Origin: Aquabacterium sp.
GTDB taxonomy: Bacteria > Pseudomonadota > Gammaproteobacteria > Burkholderiales > Burkholderiaceae_C
Length of the DNA: 64,000 nt
Reading direction: 5' to 3'
Assembly: GCF_029946005.1 (NCBI RefSeq)
Contig: NZ_JAQSDR010000002.1
Location: 124,001-188,000 of the forward strand
A program made the translations under genes and the position numbers. The notes under the pieces were generated by a model. That model was not told where the DNA came from. It worked only from the letters and a program-made list of their open reading frames with translations, and did not search any database. How positions within the stretch are numbered: position 1 is the stretch's first letter; every line of letters starts with the position of its first letter. Shown piece after piece: positions 27,253 to 36,459 of the stretch.

Positions 27253-27812
27253 AGCAGGCGGTTGATGCTGACGTTGCCAATCGTCCAGGTGCGCGGCGCC
27301 TGCAAAGGGATGTGGTTGGCGGCACGGTAAAAGCAATCCAGCACGCCCCCATGGGCCACCAGGGCCACGGTTTGACCAGGGTGCAAGCGGGCCAGGCGCT
27401 CGGCGGTGTCAATGCAGCGTTGGTAGAACGACTGCAAGGTCTCGCCCTCTTCCGGGCCATAACTGGGATCGCGCTCGCGCCAGCGCCGGCCTTCTTCGGG
27501 CCACTGCAAGGCGACCTCGTTCTGGGTCATGCCTTCCAAGCGGCCGAAGTTGCGTTCACGCAGGCCCTGGTCCAACCGCAAGGGCAGGCCAGTGGCACGC
27601 GCCACGGCCTGCGCGGTGTCGCGCGCGCGCTGCAGGTCGCTGGTGTAGAGCGCGTCCAGTCCGTCATCGGACAAGGCCAGCGCCAGGCGCTCAGCCTGCC
27701 AGCGGCCATGCTCGTTCAAGGGGATGTCGGTGTGGCCCTGGATGCGCGCCTCCAGGTTCCAGGCCGTTTCGCCATGGCGAATGACCAGCAGGCGGGTGAT
27801 GTGATCGCTCAT
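27138..27812 (-). CDS. Histidine phosphatase family protein (phosphoglycerate-mutase-like)
   Basis: The protein has the branch-1 histidine phosphatase signature RHGETAWN with the phospho-accepting His13, then RARDTAQAVA, the acid/base Glu region LRERNFGRLEG and the second catalytic His in LVAHGGVLDCF. Such enzymes include cofactor-dependent phosphoglycerate mutases, alpha-ribazole phosphatases and broad-range phosphatases. The substrate is unknown. The ATG at 27812 is preceded by GGGTG; an ATG nine bases upstream is also possible. Confidence 0.88.
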   Translation of the reverse strand: MSDHITRLLVIRHGETAWNLEARIQGHTDIPLNEHGRWQAERLALALSDDGLDALYTSDLQRARDTAQAVARATGLPLRLDQGLRERNFGRLEGMTQNEVALQWPEEGRRWRERDPSYGPEEGETLQSFYQRCIDTAERLARLHPGQTVALVAHGGVLDCFYRAANHIPLQAPRTWTIGNVSINRLLYSPEGFSLLGWADTRHLDDEVGLDETSDGAVALSPDK

Positions 27813-27839
27813 GTCACCCATGATGCCCGAGTTGGCCGG

Positions 27840-28157
27840 TCAAACACCCCAGACGATGGCCTCCTTGGCCGCGTGCGCAGCTTCGATCATCTGAATGAGG
27901 GGCCAGGCGCGTCGGCGCAGGTCCACTGCATCGGCCTCAGGCTGCTCGTCGTCACCGCCCTGCTTCGCTGACGTGCCCTCCTCGGAGAGCTCATCCAAGG
28001 GTAAAGACCTGAGCGCGGCCAGCGCGGCCGGCATCTCTTCCGGCGTCAGGATGCCCTTGGGGTCGGACGACTTGCCGATGTGGTGCAACAAGGCCTGCGC
28101 GTGTGCGGTCAGCATCAGCAGGTCACCGGTGGCTTGGGATTTGAATTTGAATGTCAT
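27840..28157 (-). CDS. DUF1840 domain protein
   Basis: The 105-residue protein matches the DUF1840 pattern: an N-terminal FKSQATGDLLMLTAHAQALL segment, KGILTPEEMPAALAAL in the middle and a helical end RRAWPLIQMIEAAHAAKE. The function is unknown. It is small, soluble and common in Betaproteobacteria. Its start overlaps the stop of the glycosyltransferase gene by four bases, but this may be a chance fusion of operons rather than a functional link. Confidence 0.8.
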   Translation of the reverse strand: MTFKFKSQATGDLLMLTAHAQALLHHIGKSSDPKGILTPEEMPAALAALRSLPLDELSEEGTSAKQGGDDEQPEADAVDLRRRAWPLIQMIEAAHAAKEAIVWGV

Positions 28158-29392
28158 GAGGTACCTCCGACTTCATTGTGCGCCCCACTGACAAAAACCC
28201 TGGCCGGCACATGCCGACGCAGACCATAAATCTCCATGGCCTTGATGAAGGATTCGGCGCTGCGTTCGATCACGAAGCGCTGGTTGAAACAGGCCAGGGC
28301 GTCGCGTTTCATCTGCGCCCAGGCAGCCGGTTCGGCCTGCACCCAACGGTCCAGCAATCGCTGAGTGCCCGGCAGGTCATCCGAATCCACCAGGCCGGCA
28401 CCCGCCTGTTGCACTTCGCGCCAGATGTTGACCTGGTTGGAGATCAGCACCGGCACGGCGCAGGCCAGTGCCTCGGCCACGGCAATGCCAAAGTTCTCTT
28501 GGTGCGAAGGCAGGATGAAGGCATCGGCGCTGTGGAACGCGCCCCACTTGAGGTCGCCCGACACCATCCCAGTCCAGGTGATGTGGCGCTCCAGCCCCAG
28601 CGAGGTGGCCAAGGCTTTCATCTCCACCCCATAGGCATCATCGGCCGGGCCGGCCATGACGATGTGCAAGTCCCTGGCCTGATCAAAGGGGAGGCGCTTG
28701 AGCAAGGCGGCAAAGGCGTTCAGCAGCAGATCCGGCCCCTTCTTGACATGCACCCGCCCCAGGAACAACAAGCAGCGCTTGCCCACCAGGTGCGGAAATC
28801 GCTCAAGGAACACCCGGCGTTGCACTTCGGCGTCGCCCACGGGGGCGCTGGTGCCGTAGTTCAGCACGTACTCGTCGCACTTGTAGAGCCAGAAGGACTG
28901 GCGGGCCAGGCGGCGTTCGTCTTCACAGGTGAACAGCACAGCGGTGGCGTCACGCAACACGCGGTATTCGGCCCAGGGCCAATAAAGCCACTTCTTCAGA
29001 TGTTTGAGTGGGTAAGTGCGCTTGAACCAGGGGTCCAGCATGCCGTGCGTGTACACGAAGTATGGTGTGGGCGAGCCTTGCAGCGCACGCCAAGCTCCGA
29101 AGGAGTGGTACTCCCAGATGCCATTGACGATGACCACGTCGTAGTCGCTGCGGTGCTGGCGAAGCCAGGGCACCAGCTTGGCCGAATAGCGGTACCCGCC
29201 GCCTGACGAGCCCATGGCGTGGCACTTGATGGGGCAGTTCTTGACCCACGGACTGTCCGGGTCATCCAACGAGACCACTTCGACCGTGTGCCCTTGCCGC
29301 TGGTTGACCGCAGACAACTGCTTGACACCTTCAATGGGCCCACCTCCCACGGGGTTGACCGATGAAATGCAATGGAGGATGCGAAATGACAT
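28154..29392 (-). CDS. Glycosyltransferase family 4
   Basis: This is a GT-B-fold retaining transferase using a nucleotide sugar, probably for the exopolysaccharide that the neighbouring locus makes. The 412-residue protein has an N-terminal acceptor domain starting with ILHCISSVNPVGGGPIEGVK, the donor-domain start LLFLGRVHVKKGPDLLLNAF and the EX7E-type motif in PSHQENFGIAVAEALA. It is divergent from epsF and is followed downstream by a DUF1840 gene. Donor and acceptor are not identifiable. Confidence 0.92.
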   Translation of the reverse strand: MSFRILHCISSVNPVGGGPIEGVKQLSAVNQRQGHTVEVVSLDDPDSPWVKNCPIKCHAMGSSGGGYRYSAKLVPWLRQHRSDYDVVIVNGIWEYHSFGAWRALQGSPTPYFVYTHGMLDPWFKRTYPLKHLKKWLYWPWAEYRVLRDATAVLFTCEDERRLARQSFWLYKCDEYVLNYGTSAPVGDAEVQRRVFLERFPHLVGKRCLLFLGRVHVKKGPDLLLNAFAALLKRLPFDQARDLHIVMAGPADDAYGVEMKALATSLGLERHITWTGMVSGDLKWGAFHSADAFILPSHQENFGIAVAEALACAVPVLISNQVNIWREVQQAGAGLVDSDDLPGTQRLLDRWVQAEPAAWAQMKRDALACFNQRFVIERSAESFIKAMEIYGLRRHVPARVFVSGAHNEVGGTS

Positions 29393-29409
29393 GAAGCGAA
29401 GGCCTGTTC

Positions 29410-29967
29410 TTAGCGATTGGAAGCGCGCTCAATGAAGCCCGCCTTGGCATAGCTTTCACGGGCACAGTCAGGGCAGACTTTGGGCAAAGGCTGCACCCCG
29501 GCATGCTCGCAAAGATAGCTTTCTAACCTTTGCCAATGACCATCCTTCGCCCCAATACGGTGGCATTGGGTGCAAACAGGCAAGGGACCAGCGAAGGCAC
29601 TCGAGGAGCGGGATTGGGCCCCCAGCGCCGCTCGCGTGTAGTGGAAGCCAACCCCCACGCACAAAAAGAAAATGAATCGATGGAGCGCATTCCAGTAGAC
29701 CACCCACCACTGCGCATATTGGTGACCCGCCCCCACATCGGCGGCGATCCAGACCAGGGAACACAGGAATGCCGACAGGCACCCACCCACGAGCCCAAAG
29801 GATCGCACGCTCAAGATGATGGGCAAGGCATACACGGCGAACACCGACACCTCGTAGCCCGTGAAGTAGTCCACCCAGCCACACAGGGAAATGGCAGTCA
29901 GAACCACCAAGAACTGCCTCACTCGAAAAGAGCGATTTGGCGCGGATAGAGCTAGACCATTTGACAT
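29410..29967 (-). CDS. Small membrane protein with a C-terminal double-CxxC (zinc ribbon-like) module
   Basis: I do not recognise a named family. The 185-residue protein has about four transmembrane helices in residues 15-110, including VDYFTGYEVSVFAVYALPII, which resembles the membrane sensor part of some diguanylate cyclases. The C-terminal 60 residues contain VCTQCHRIGAKDGHW and KVCPDCARESY, a pattern found at the ends of certain signalling proteins and probably binding a metal. There is no enzymatic domain. It lies at the boundary of the exopolysaccharide locus, 17 bases upstream of a glycosyltransferase gene, and may sense or modulate it. Confidence 0.65.
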   Translation of the reverse strand: MSNGLALSAPNRSFRVRQFLVVLTAISLCGWVDYFTGYEVSVFAVYALPIILSVRSFGLVGGCLSAFLCSLVWIAADVGAGHQYAQWWVVYWNALHRFIFFLCVGVGFHYTRAALGAQSRSSSAFAGPLPVCTQCHRIGAKDGHWQRLESYLCEHAGVQPLPKVCPDCARESYAKAGFIERASNR

Positions 29968-29989
29968 GGAGACCAAGCGTACCCATGGA

Positions 29990-30051
29990 CTGTGACAACA
30001 CCGTGATCAAGCAAGCATCCTCACTGATCAAGACTGGAAGAACTGTCACAG
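29990..30051. promoter_or_regulatory. Repeat-rich control region upstream of epsF
   Basis: The divergent gap contains an 8-bp inverted repeat, CTGTGACA (29990-29997) with TGTCACAG (30044-30051). Inside it are two direct copies of TGATCAAG (30004-30011 and 30025-30032), exactly 21 bases or two helical turns apart. A third TGATCA is at 30115-30120, next to the epsF ribosome site. Regularly phased repeats like these often bind a regulator, but the protein is unknown. Confidence 0.5.
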
Positions 30052-30132
30052 AAGATTTCTACACTCCGTTCGGACCACTTTGATTGACTGACATGCCGTA
30101 CGCCGTATCCCTCGTGATCATTGGAGAGACCA

Positions 30133-31551
30133 ATGACATTTGAGCAAATATTTTCCATCCTGAAAGCACGCTGGATCCTCGCTTTGAGCGTGTTCCTGGT
30201 GGTGTTGGGAGCGGTCACTGCCAAGACCTTGCTCAAGGCCAAGGACTACACGGCCATAGGTTCGGTGATCGTTGACATCAAGTCACCCGATCCCATTGCT
30301 GGCATGGTGCTGTCAGGCGCTGCATCACCCAGCTATCTGATGACGCAGATTGACGTCATGACCAGTCAGCGGGTGGCGCTGAAGGTGGTGTCGGATTTGA
30401 AGCTCTACGAGATCTCTTCTCTGCGTGAGAACTGGCTGAAATCAACCAAAGGCGTGGGGGACTTCAAAGGCTGGCTGGCCGACCTGTTTCGCCATTCTCT
30501 GGAGGTGCATCCATCGCGGGGCTCCAACGTGATCAACGTGGCCTTCACCGGCGCTGACCCTCTGTTCGCGGCCACCATCACCAACGCTTTCATCAAGGCC
30601 TACCTTGAGGTCAACCAGCAGCTGCGCACAGAGCCTGCCAAGCAGTACACCCGCTTCTTCAACAACAACGGCAAGCAATTGCGCGAAGATTTTGAAGTGG
30701 CGCAGGCCAAGCTGTCGAAGTTTCAGCAAGACCAGGGACTGGTGGTCACGGACGAACGCCTGGACGTTGAGATGGCCCGCTTGAATGAGCTGTCCAGCCA
30801 ACAAGTGCAGATGCAAGCCGCAGTGGCCGATTCAGGCAGCCGGCAGGCCGCCGTCAACGCGCAAGGTGACAAAACACAAGACGTGATGATGAACCCGCTT
30901 GTCAGCACGCTCAAGAGCAATCTGACACAACAAGAAAACCAGATGCAACTGCTCAGCACCAAGCTGGGCGATGAACACCCCCAGGTGAAGGAGTTGAGCA
31001 ACAGCATTGCCGACATGCGCAAGAAGCTCGACACCGAAGTGCAGCGCGTCAGCAAAAGCTTTGGCATCAGCAACTCGGTCAATGTCTCCAGAGAAAGCCA
31101 GGTCCGCATTGCGCTGGAAGCACAGCGCAACAAAGTGCTCCAGATGAAGGCTGTGCGCGACCAGGCCGCCATGCTGCAGCGAGATGTCGACAATGCCCAA
31201 CGTGTTTATGAAAACGTGGTGCTGCGCCAGAACACAACCAACTTGGAAAGCCAGGCCTTTCTGGACAACGTGGCCGCACTGGAGTACGCGACGGCCCCCT
31301 CAGTTCCCTCAGGCCCACGCGTTTTCAACAACATTGGTCTGGGCGCGCTGGCGGGCGCCGTGCTGGCCTTGATGGCCGCGCTTCTGATGGAACGAAAAGA
31401 CCGGCGTCTGCGCACTTTCAACGAGATCGAGACACTCACGAATCTGCCTGCCGTGGGATTGATTCCCGCCTTCAAGAGCCGAAAGAAAGCCACGGAGCTG
31501 CCCCGCCGACTTCACCTGCCTCCCGTCGGCCTCAAGGCCCTGGGCAGATAA
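30133..31551 (+). CDS. epsF: Chain length determinant protein EpsF (Wzz/PCP family)
   Basis: EpsF-type polysaccharide co-polymerases sit in the inner membrane and set chain length and export of exopolysaccharide. From the ATG at 30133 (GGAGAG lies a few bases upstream) the protein is 472 residues. It has an N-terminal Wzz segment (FEQIFSILKARWILALSVFL), a long periplasmic coiled coil with QQENQMQLLSTKLGDEHPQV, and a second membrane helix near residue 400. The cytosolic tail is short, and the kinase is the next gene, as in the EpsF/EpsG arrangement. Confidence 0.92.
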   Translation: MTFEQIFSILKARWILALSVFLVVLGAVTAKTLLKAKDYTAIGSVIVDIKSPDPIAGMVLSGAASPSYLMTQIDVMTSQRVALKVVSDLKLYEISSLRENWLKSTKGVGDFKGWLADLFRHSLEVHPSRGSNVINVAFTGADPLFAATITNAFIKAYLEVNQQLRTEPAKQYTRFFNNNGKQLREDFEVAQAKLSKFQQDQGLVVTDERLDVEMARLNELSSQQVQMQAAVADSGSRQAAVNAQGDKTQDVMMNPLVSTLKSNLTQQENQMQLLSTKLGDEHPQVKELSNSIADMRKKLDTEVQRVSKSFGISNSVNVSRESQVRIALEAQRNKVLQMKAVRDQAAMLQRDVDNAQRVYENVVLRQNTTNLESQAFLDNVAALEYATAPSVPSGPRVFNNIGLGALAGAVLALMAALLMERKDRRLRTFNEIETLTNLPAVGLIPAFKSRKKATELPRRLHLPPVGLKALGR

Positions 31552-31563
31552 GAAACGCACACC

Positions 31564-32424
31564 ATGAATGCACCTGAACGCGACGTCAAAGTGGACGCCT
31601 CACTCGGCGACATCCTGCGCACCACCAAAGGGCTCACGACCAACCAGGTCAAGCAGGCCCTCGACTATCAGCACGAACACAAAGTCCGCTTTGGCGATGC
31701 CATCGTGGCCCTGGGTCTGGCTCGGCCGGAAGACATTGTCTGGGCCTTGTCACAGCAATTTCACTACCCCTACACCCCGACCAAAGAGCAAACCCTCAAC
31801 GAAGAGTTGGTGGTGGCCAACGATCCCTTCAGCGAAGAGGTGGAGGCCTTCCGAGATTTGCGATCACAGCTCTTGATGTCCGTGATGAGTGGCCACGGAA
31901 CCCGCAGTGCCCTGGCGTTGGTCAGCCCCGACGTGGGCGACGGCAAGTCATTCATCGCAGCCAATCTGGCCGTGGCCTTCAGCCAGTTGCCAGGACGCAC
32001 CTTGCTGATTGACGCCGACCTGCGCGCAGCCCGCCTTCACAAGCTGTTCGGGGTTGACGCCGGATCCGGGTTGACCAGCATCCTGGCAGGACGCGCCGAA
32101 GCCAACGTCATCAAGCCTGTGGGCCACCTGCCCAATCTGTACTTATTGCCCGCCGGTGTAGATGCCCCCAACCCTGTCGAACTGTTGCAACAATCGGCGT
32201 TTAGCCTCTTGCTCTGCGATCTGCAAGAGAAGTTCGATTACGTGCTGGTCGACACCCCCGCGGCCTCCCATGGGTCTGATGCGCGAATCATTGCCACGCA
32301 CTGCGGATCAGCGCTGGTGATCGGGCGCAAGAACCGAAGCTCCGCGCCTCACTTGCAGAAGTTGGTCAAGCAGCTCACCAAAGGCTCGGTCAAGCTCGCT
32401 GGCGTTTTGATGAATGAGTTTTAA
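31564..32424 (+). CDS. epsG: Chain-length-determinant-associated tyrosine kinase EpsG (BY-kinase)
   Basis: This cytoplasmic bacterial tyrosine kinase partners EpsF to control polymerisation and export. The 286-residue protein has an N-terminal GspE-N-like module (residues about 8-70, TTNQVKQALDYQHEHKVRFG), then a MinD-like P-loop fold with Walker A-type VSPDVGDGKSFIAANLA, Walker A' TLLIDADLRAARLHKLFG and the Walker B region YVLVDTPAAS. No tyrosine-rich C-terminal cluster is visible. Twelve bases separate it from epsF. Confidence 0.9.
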   Translation: MNAPERDVKVDASLGDILRTTKGLTTNQVKQALDYQHEHKVRFGDAIVALGLARPEDIVWALSQQFHYPYTPTKEQTLNEELVVANDPFSEEVEAFRDLRSQLLMSVMSGHGTRSALALVSPDVGDGKSFIAANLAVAFSQLPGRTLLIDADLRAARLHKLFGVDAGSGLTSILAGRAEANVIKPVGHLPNLYLLPAGVDAPNPVELLQQSAFSLLLCDLQEKFDYVLVDTPAASHGSDARIIATHCGSALVIGRKNRSSAPHLQKLVKQLTKGSVKLAGVLMNEF

Positions 32425-32427
32425 CTG

Positions 32428-33570
32428 ATGAGCACCATGACCCAAAAACGAGTTGCCTTGATCACCGGAGTCACCGGTCAGGATGGCGCCTATCTGGCCG
32501 AATTCTTGTTGAAGAAGGGCTATGAGGTGCATGGCATCAAGCGCCGCTCCAGCCTGTTCAACACCGACCGGATCGATCACCTGTACCAGGACCCGCACGT
32601 TGACAACCGCAACTTCATCCTGCACTACGGCGACCTGACCGACTCCACCAGCTTGGTCCGCATCATGCAAAAGGTGCAGCCCGACGAGGTTTACAACCTG
32701 GCCGCTCAAAGCCACGTGGCCGTGAGTTTTGAAGAGCCTGAGTACACGGCCAATGCCGATGGCATCGGGGCCCTGCGCTTGCTGGAAGCCATCCGTATTC
32801 TGGGCCTGGAGAAGAAGACGCGCTTCTACCAAGCGTCGACGTCCGAGCTGTATGGCCTGGTGCAAGAAACACCCCAGAAGGAGACCACGCCCTTCTACCC
32901 GCGCAGCCCCTATGCGGTGGCCAAGCTGTACGCCTACTGGATCACGGTGAACTACCGCGAGGCCTACGGCCTGTACGCCTGCAACGGCATTTTGTTCAAC
33001 CACGAAAGCCCGGTGCGTGGTGAGACCTTCGTGACGCGAAAGATAACGCGCGCCATCAGCCGCATTGCGCTGGGCCTTCAGAACTGCCTTTACCTTGGAA
33101 ACATGAGCGCCTTGCGCGACTGGGGTCATGCCCGTGACTACGTTGAGATGCAGTGGTTGATGCTGCAGCAAGACATCGCCGATGACTTCGTCATTGCCAC
33201 CGGCGTGCAGTACAGCGTTCGGCAGTTTGTGGAGCAGTCGGCGGCCGAACTGGGCGTGCGTCTGGCCTTTGAAGGACAAGGCGATCAGGAAGTTGGCTAT
33301 GTGGTCGCGGTTGAACCGGTCAATGGCGAACAACTGGCTTGCTGCAAGGTGGGCGATGTGATCGTCAAAGTGGACCCACGCTACTACCGACCCACAGAGG
33401 TTGAAACGCTGCTGGGGGATCCAAGCAAAGCTCAGCAGAAACTGGGCTGGACGCCCGTGACCACTTTTGAACAGTTGGTGCGCGAAATGGTGATCAGCGA
33501 CTACACCTCTGCCAAGCGTGACAACCTCGTCAAGTCAGCGGGATACCAAGCTTATGACTACCACGAGTAA
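32428..33570 (+). CDS. gmd: GDP-mannose 4,6-dehydratase
   Basis: Gmd converts GDP-D-mannose to GDP-4-keto-6-deoxy-D-mannose, the precursor of GDP-fucose, GDP-rhamnose and related sugars. The 380-residue SDR-type protein has the NAD(P)-binding GVTGQDG (14-20), [20 protein letters not shown], the active-site STSELYG and the catalytic Tyr/Lys in [15 protein letters not shown]. The next enzyme (GDP-fucose synthase or a reductase) is not in this window, so the final deoxysugar is unknown. It begins three bases after epsG. Confidence 0.96.
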   Translation: MSTMTQKRVALITGVTGQDGAYLAEFLLKKGYEVHGIKRRSSLFNTDRIDHLYQDPHVDNRNFILHYGDLTDSTSLVRIMQKVQPDEVYNLAAQSHVAVSFEEPEYTANADGIGALRLLEAIRILGLEKKTRFYQASTSELYGLVQETPQKETTPFYPRSPYAVAKLYAYWITVNYREAYGLYACNGILFNHESPVRGETFVTRKITRAISRIALGLQNCLYLGNMSALRDWGHARDYVEMQWLMLQQDIADDFVIATGVQYSVRQFVEQSAAELGVRLAFEGQGDQEVGYVVAVEPVNGEQLACCKVGDVIVKVDPRYYRPTEVETLLGDPSKAQQKLGWTPVTTFEQLVREMVISDYTSAKRDNLVKSAGYQAYDYHE

Positions 33571-34474
33571 TCCCATGATCGCTGGCTCGACAGAGTCATC
33601 GTCATCCAAGCCTTGGCTGCCACTGCCGACCGACATCGTCGTCTTGAGCATGGGCCTGTTGGCCATGTTTTCATTGACCTTGCAAGACCTGTTCAGGGAC
33701 AACGAAGCCGGCTTGTGGGCCAAAGACGCACACAGCCATGGCCCGATCATGTTGGCAGTGGCCATGTGGCTGCTGATCACCCGCTGGCGTGAGTTCAAAG
33801 GAGCGACGGGCCCGGCAACAGGTGCCATGCTGGCTTGGCCCGTGCTTGGCATTGGCAGCATCTTTTTTGTGCTGGGTCGGGCGTTGGGCATCATCTATTT
33901 CGAGGTGTTCGCCTTCATTCCCATGATGGTTGGCATGGTCTTGCTGTCGGGGGGCACACCCCTGCTGAGAAAACTAAAATTTCCCCTGTTCTTCCTAGTC
34001 TTCATGGTGCCCATTCCCGGCTTTGTACTTGACCCCTTCAGTCAATTCATCAAGCTTCATATCTCCACTGCTGTCACCAACATTCTCTGGTTCTTCGGAT
34101 ACCCCATCTCCCACACAGGGGTGGTCATCAACATCGGCCCCTATCAGCTGCTGGTGGCCGATGCCTGTGCCGGCATGCGCACCTTGTTCATGCTTGAAGC
34201 CATGGGCATCTTCTATTTGAACGTGGCCCGACACTCCTCGGCTTTGCGCAATATCACGCTGGGCTTGCTGATCGTGCCAATCTCATTCACCTCGAACATG
34301 ATCCGCGTGATCTTCCTGGCGCTGCTCACCTACCACTTTGGTGATGAGGTAGGCCAAGGCTTTCTGCATGGCTTTGCGGGCGCCGTTCTGTTTCTGGTGG
34401 GATTGGGGTTGATCACATCGCTGGATGCTTTGCTTCGCTGGACATCAACCCACTTTGCAAAATCTCAGGATTGA
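33554..34474 (+). CDS. xrtB: Exosortase B (XrtB)
   Basis: Exosortases are integral-membrane transpeptidase-like enzymes thought to cut and anchor PEP-CTERM proteins. From the ATG at 33554, which overlaps the end of gmd, the protein is 306 residues with about eight membrane helices. The catalytic triad is recognisable: Cys205 in [11 protein letters not shown], Arg251 in FTSNMIRV and His272 in FLHGFAGAV. It is followed by epsI and embedded in the exopolysaccharide operon, the XrtB type of locus. An ATG at 33575 is an alternative start. Confidence 0.94.
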   Translation: MTTTSNPMIAGSTESSSSKPWLPLPTDIVVLSMGLLAMFSLTLQDLFRDNEAGLWAKDAHSHGPIMLAVAMWLLITRWREFKGATGPATGAMLAWPVLGIGSIFFVLGRALGIIYFEVFAFIPMMVGMVLLSGGTPLLRKLKFPLFFLVFMVPIPGFVLDPFSQFIKLHISTAVTNILWFFGYPISHTGVVINIGPYQLLVADACAGMRTLFMLEAMGIFYLNVARHSSALRNITLGLLIVPISFTSNMIRVIFLALLTYHFGDEVGQGFLHGFAGAVLFLVGLGLITSLDALLRWTSTHFAKSQD

Positions 34475-34478
34475 TCCG

Positions 34479-35183
34479 ATGTTGTTCAAGCCATCCCAGA
34501 TCAAAAACCACCTGTTGGCCCTAGCCCTGATTTTCATGCTGGGATCGGTGGCCTTGGCTGAGATGGTCAAGCCCCGAAAGTACTGGGCCGATGTCATTGG
34601 CGAGCCCCACTACAGCACTCTGATTCCGATGCAGTTTGGTGACTGGCAAGCCATCCCGAATGGCGGCAAGACCATGGTCAATCCGGTGCAAGAAGAAAAT
34701 CTCATGCGCCTTTACAGCGAGACCTTCGCCAGATCCTACCGAAATGCGCGAACCAAGCGCGTCATCATGCTGTCGATCGCGTATGGACGAGACCAGGCCA
34801 ACGACACCCAACTGCACACGCCTGAAGCCTGCTACCCATCGCAGGGTTTCCGGGTTGAAAGCCGGACCGAGCACACTGTGGCCTCCAAATTTGGCCCTCT
34901 CGAATCCGTGCAGTTGATGACGACGATGGGCGCTCGACGCACCGAACCCTTGACCTTCTTCATTCGTGTTGGCGATGAGGTGGCCCGAGGCTCGCGCGAC
35001 CGTAACCTGGCCCGAGTCAAGATGGCACTCCGGGGCTACCGTGTGGATGGCATGTTGTTTCGGGTATCCGAGGTGACCAAGCGGGATGGCGCCTACGAGT
35101 TGCAAGACCAGTTCATCAATGACCTGCTGGGTTCGCTGAGTCCAGAAGGTCGACGACGCATCATCGGAAGTGTCGGCACCTGA
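34479..35183 (+). CDS. epsI: Exosortase-associated protein EpsI
   Basis: EpsI-family proteins accompany exosortases, either as a separate gene or fused to them, and their exact role is not established. The ATG at 34479, five bases after the xrtB stop, gives 234 residues with one N-terminal membrane anchor (LLALALIFMLGSVALAEMV). The family motif LHTPEACYPSQGFRVE contains the conserved His and Cys. The rest would face the periplasm. Confidence 0.92.
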   Translation: MLFKPSQIKNHLLALALIFMLGSVALAEMVKPRKYWADVIGEPHYSTLIPMQFGDWQAIPNGGKTMVNPVQEENLMRLYSETFARSYRNARTKRVIMLSIAYGRDQANDTQLHTPEACYPSQGFRVESRTEHTVASKFGPLESVQLMTTMGARRTEPLTFFIRVGDEVARGSRDRNLARVKMALRGYRVDGMLFRVSEVTKRDGAYELQDQFINDLLGSLSPEGRRRIIGSVGT

Positions 35184-35184
35184 C

Positions 35185-36459
35185 ATGAACCCCTTGATCC
35201 GTCGGATCGTGGCCGCATTGGGGGCCAATGCTTTTGGGCAAGCCACCAACATCGTCATCCAGCTGGCATCCCTGCCCCTGTTTCTCCATCAATGGAACAT
35301 GAGCACCTACGGCACGTGGCTGATGCTCTCAGCCATGCCAGCCTACCTGTCGATGGCCGACGTGGGCATGGTGTCAACCGCCGGGAACCGCATGACCATG
35401 GCCATGGGCAATGGCCAGGTTGCACAAGCCAACGCGGTGTTTCAAAGCGCTCTGGTTTTCATGCTGGTGGCTTGCAGTGGCTTCGCGGTGCTGTCGCTGC
35501 CTGCCGTGATGTGGGCCCCGATTCCTGGGCTGAACACGCTGGACGAGCGCATGGCCCTGGCGGCCTTGGTGTGCGGCGTTCTGTTGGCCTTGTTCGGTGG
35601 TTTGGCCGAAGCCATTTTCAAGGCCACAGGTCGCTACGCCTTGGGCACCACCTTGGGCACACTGATTCGCTTCTTCGAGTGGGCGGGCTTCGTGCTGGGG
35701 CTGCTGGTGTGGGGCAGCTTCACCGCCGTGGCCTTGGGGGGGTTGTGCGCGCGGTTGCTGGGGGTGACTGCCATGGGTGTGCTGAGCCGCCAGAACAATC
35801 AGGGTCTGCAGTGGGGCACCCAGCATGCCTGCCTTGCAGAGATCAGATCCATGGTCAAGCCCGCTATGTCATTCATGCTGTTCCCTTTGGCCAATGCCAT
35901 CAGCTTTCAAGGCATCACGCTGTTGGTTGGCCAGCAGTTTGGCCCGGCCATGGTGGCGCTGTTCAACACATACCGTACTGTGGCACGCGTGGCGGTCCAG
36001 GTCACCGGCACATTCGGCCACGCCCTGTGGGCGGAGTTTTCAAGGCTATTTGGCCAAGGTGGCGCACCGGCCGTGGCCAAAATGTATCGCCGGTCGGCCT
36101 GGCTTGGGTTGGGCATCTCGATCACTCTGAGCATGGGGCTCTACGTCTGCGGCCCCTTGTTGCTGGAAGTGTGGACTCACGGCGTCGTCCCCTTCGAGCC
36201 CGTGTTGATGGCTTTGCTGCTGGCCTACGCCGCAGTGTGCGGAAGCTGGCATGTGCCCAGGGTGCTGCTGATGGCAACCAACCAGCACATTGGTCTGGCG
36301 CAGTGGTCACTCTTTGCGGCAAGCCTGGCGTTCGTTTTGTCATACTTCTTTGGCAAAGTCTGGGGCGCGGCGGGGATTGGCTTGGGCATGTTCCTGGCGG
36401 AAGCCGTGATTGCGATTTTGTGCGGGCTCATTGCTCATCGTTTGGTCAGAGCATCATGA
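35185..36459 (+). CDS. Polysaccharide flippase (Wzx-like, MOP superfamily)
   Basis: Wzx proteins move undecaprenyl-linked repeat units across the inner membrane. The protein (424 residues from the ATG at 35185) has about twelve hydrophobic helices and the typical N-terminus with LGANAFGQATNIVIQLASLP followed by STYGTWLMLSAMPAYLSMAD. It is positioned between epsI and a glycosyltransferase gene, and its end overlaps that gene (ATGA). Family assignment is by topology and context rather than a signature motif. Confidence 0.85.
   Translation: MNPLIRRIVAALGANAFGQATNIVIQLASLPLFLHQWNMSTYGTWLMLSAMPAYLSMADVGMVSTAGNRMTMAMGNGQVAQANAVFQSALVFMLVACSGFAVLSLPAVMWAPIPGLNTLDERMALAALVCGVLLALFGGLAEAIFKATGRYALGTTLGTLIRFFEWAGFVLGLLVWGSFTAVALGGLCARLLGVTAMGVLSRQNNQGLQWGTQHACLAEIRSMVKPAMSFMLFPLANAISFQGITLLVGQQFGPAMVALFNTYRTVARVAVQVTGTFGHALWAEFSRLFGQGGAPAVAKMYRRSAWLGLGISITLSMGLYVCGPLLLEVWTHGVVPFEPVLMALLLAYAAVCGSWHVPRVLLMATNQHIGLAQWSLFAASLAFVLSYFFGKVWGAAGIGLGMFLAEAVIAILCGLIAHRLVRAS

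Noticed and set aside
35292..36455. Long upstream extension of the glycosyltransferase frame inside the flippase gene
   Set aside because: The glycosyltransferase homology begins at the ATG at 36456, and the upstream residues do not resemble any domain. The frame is open by chance.
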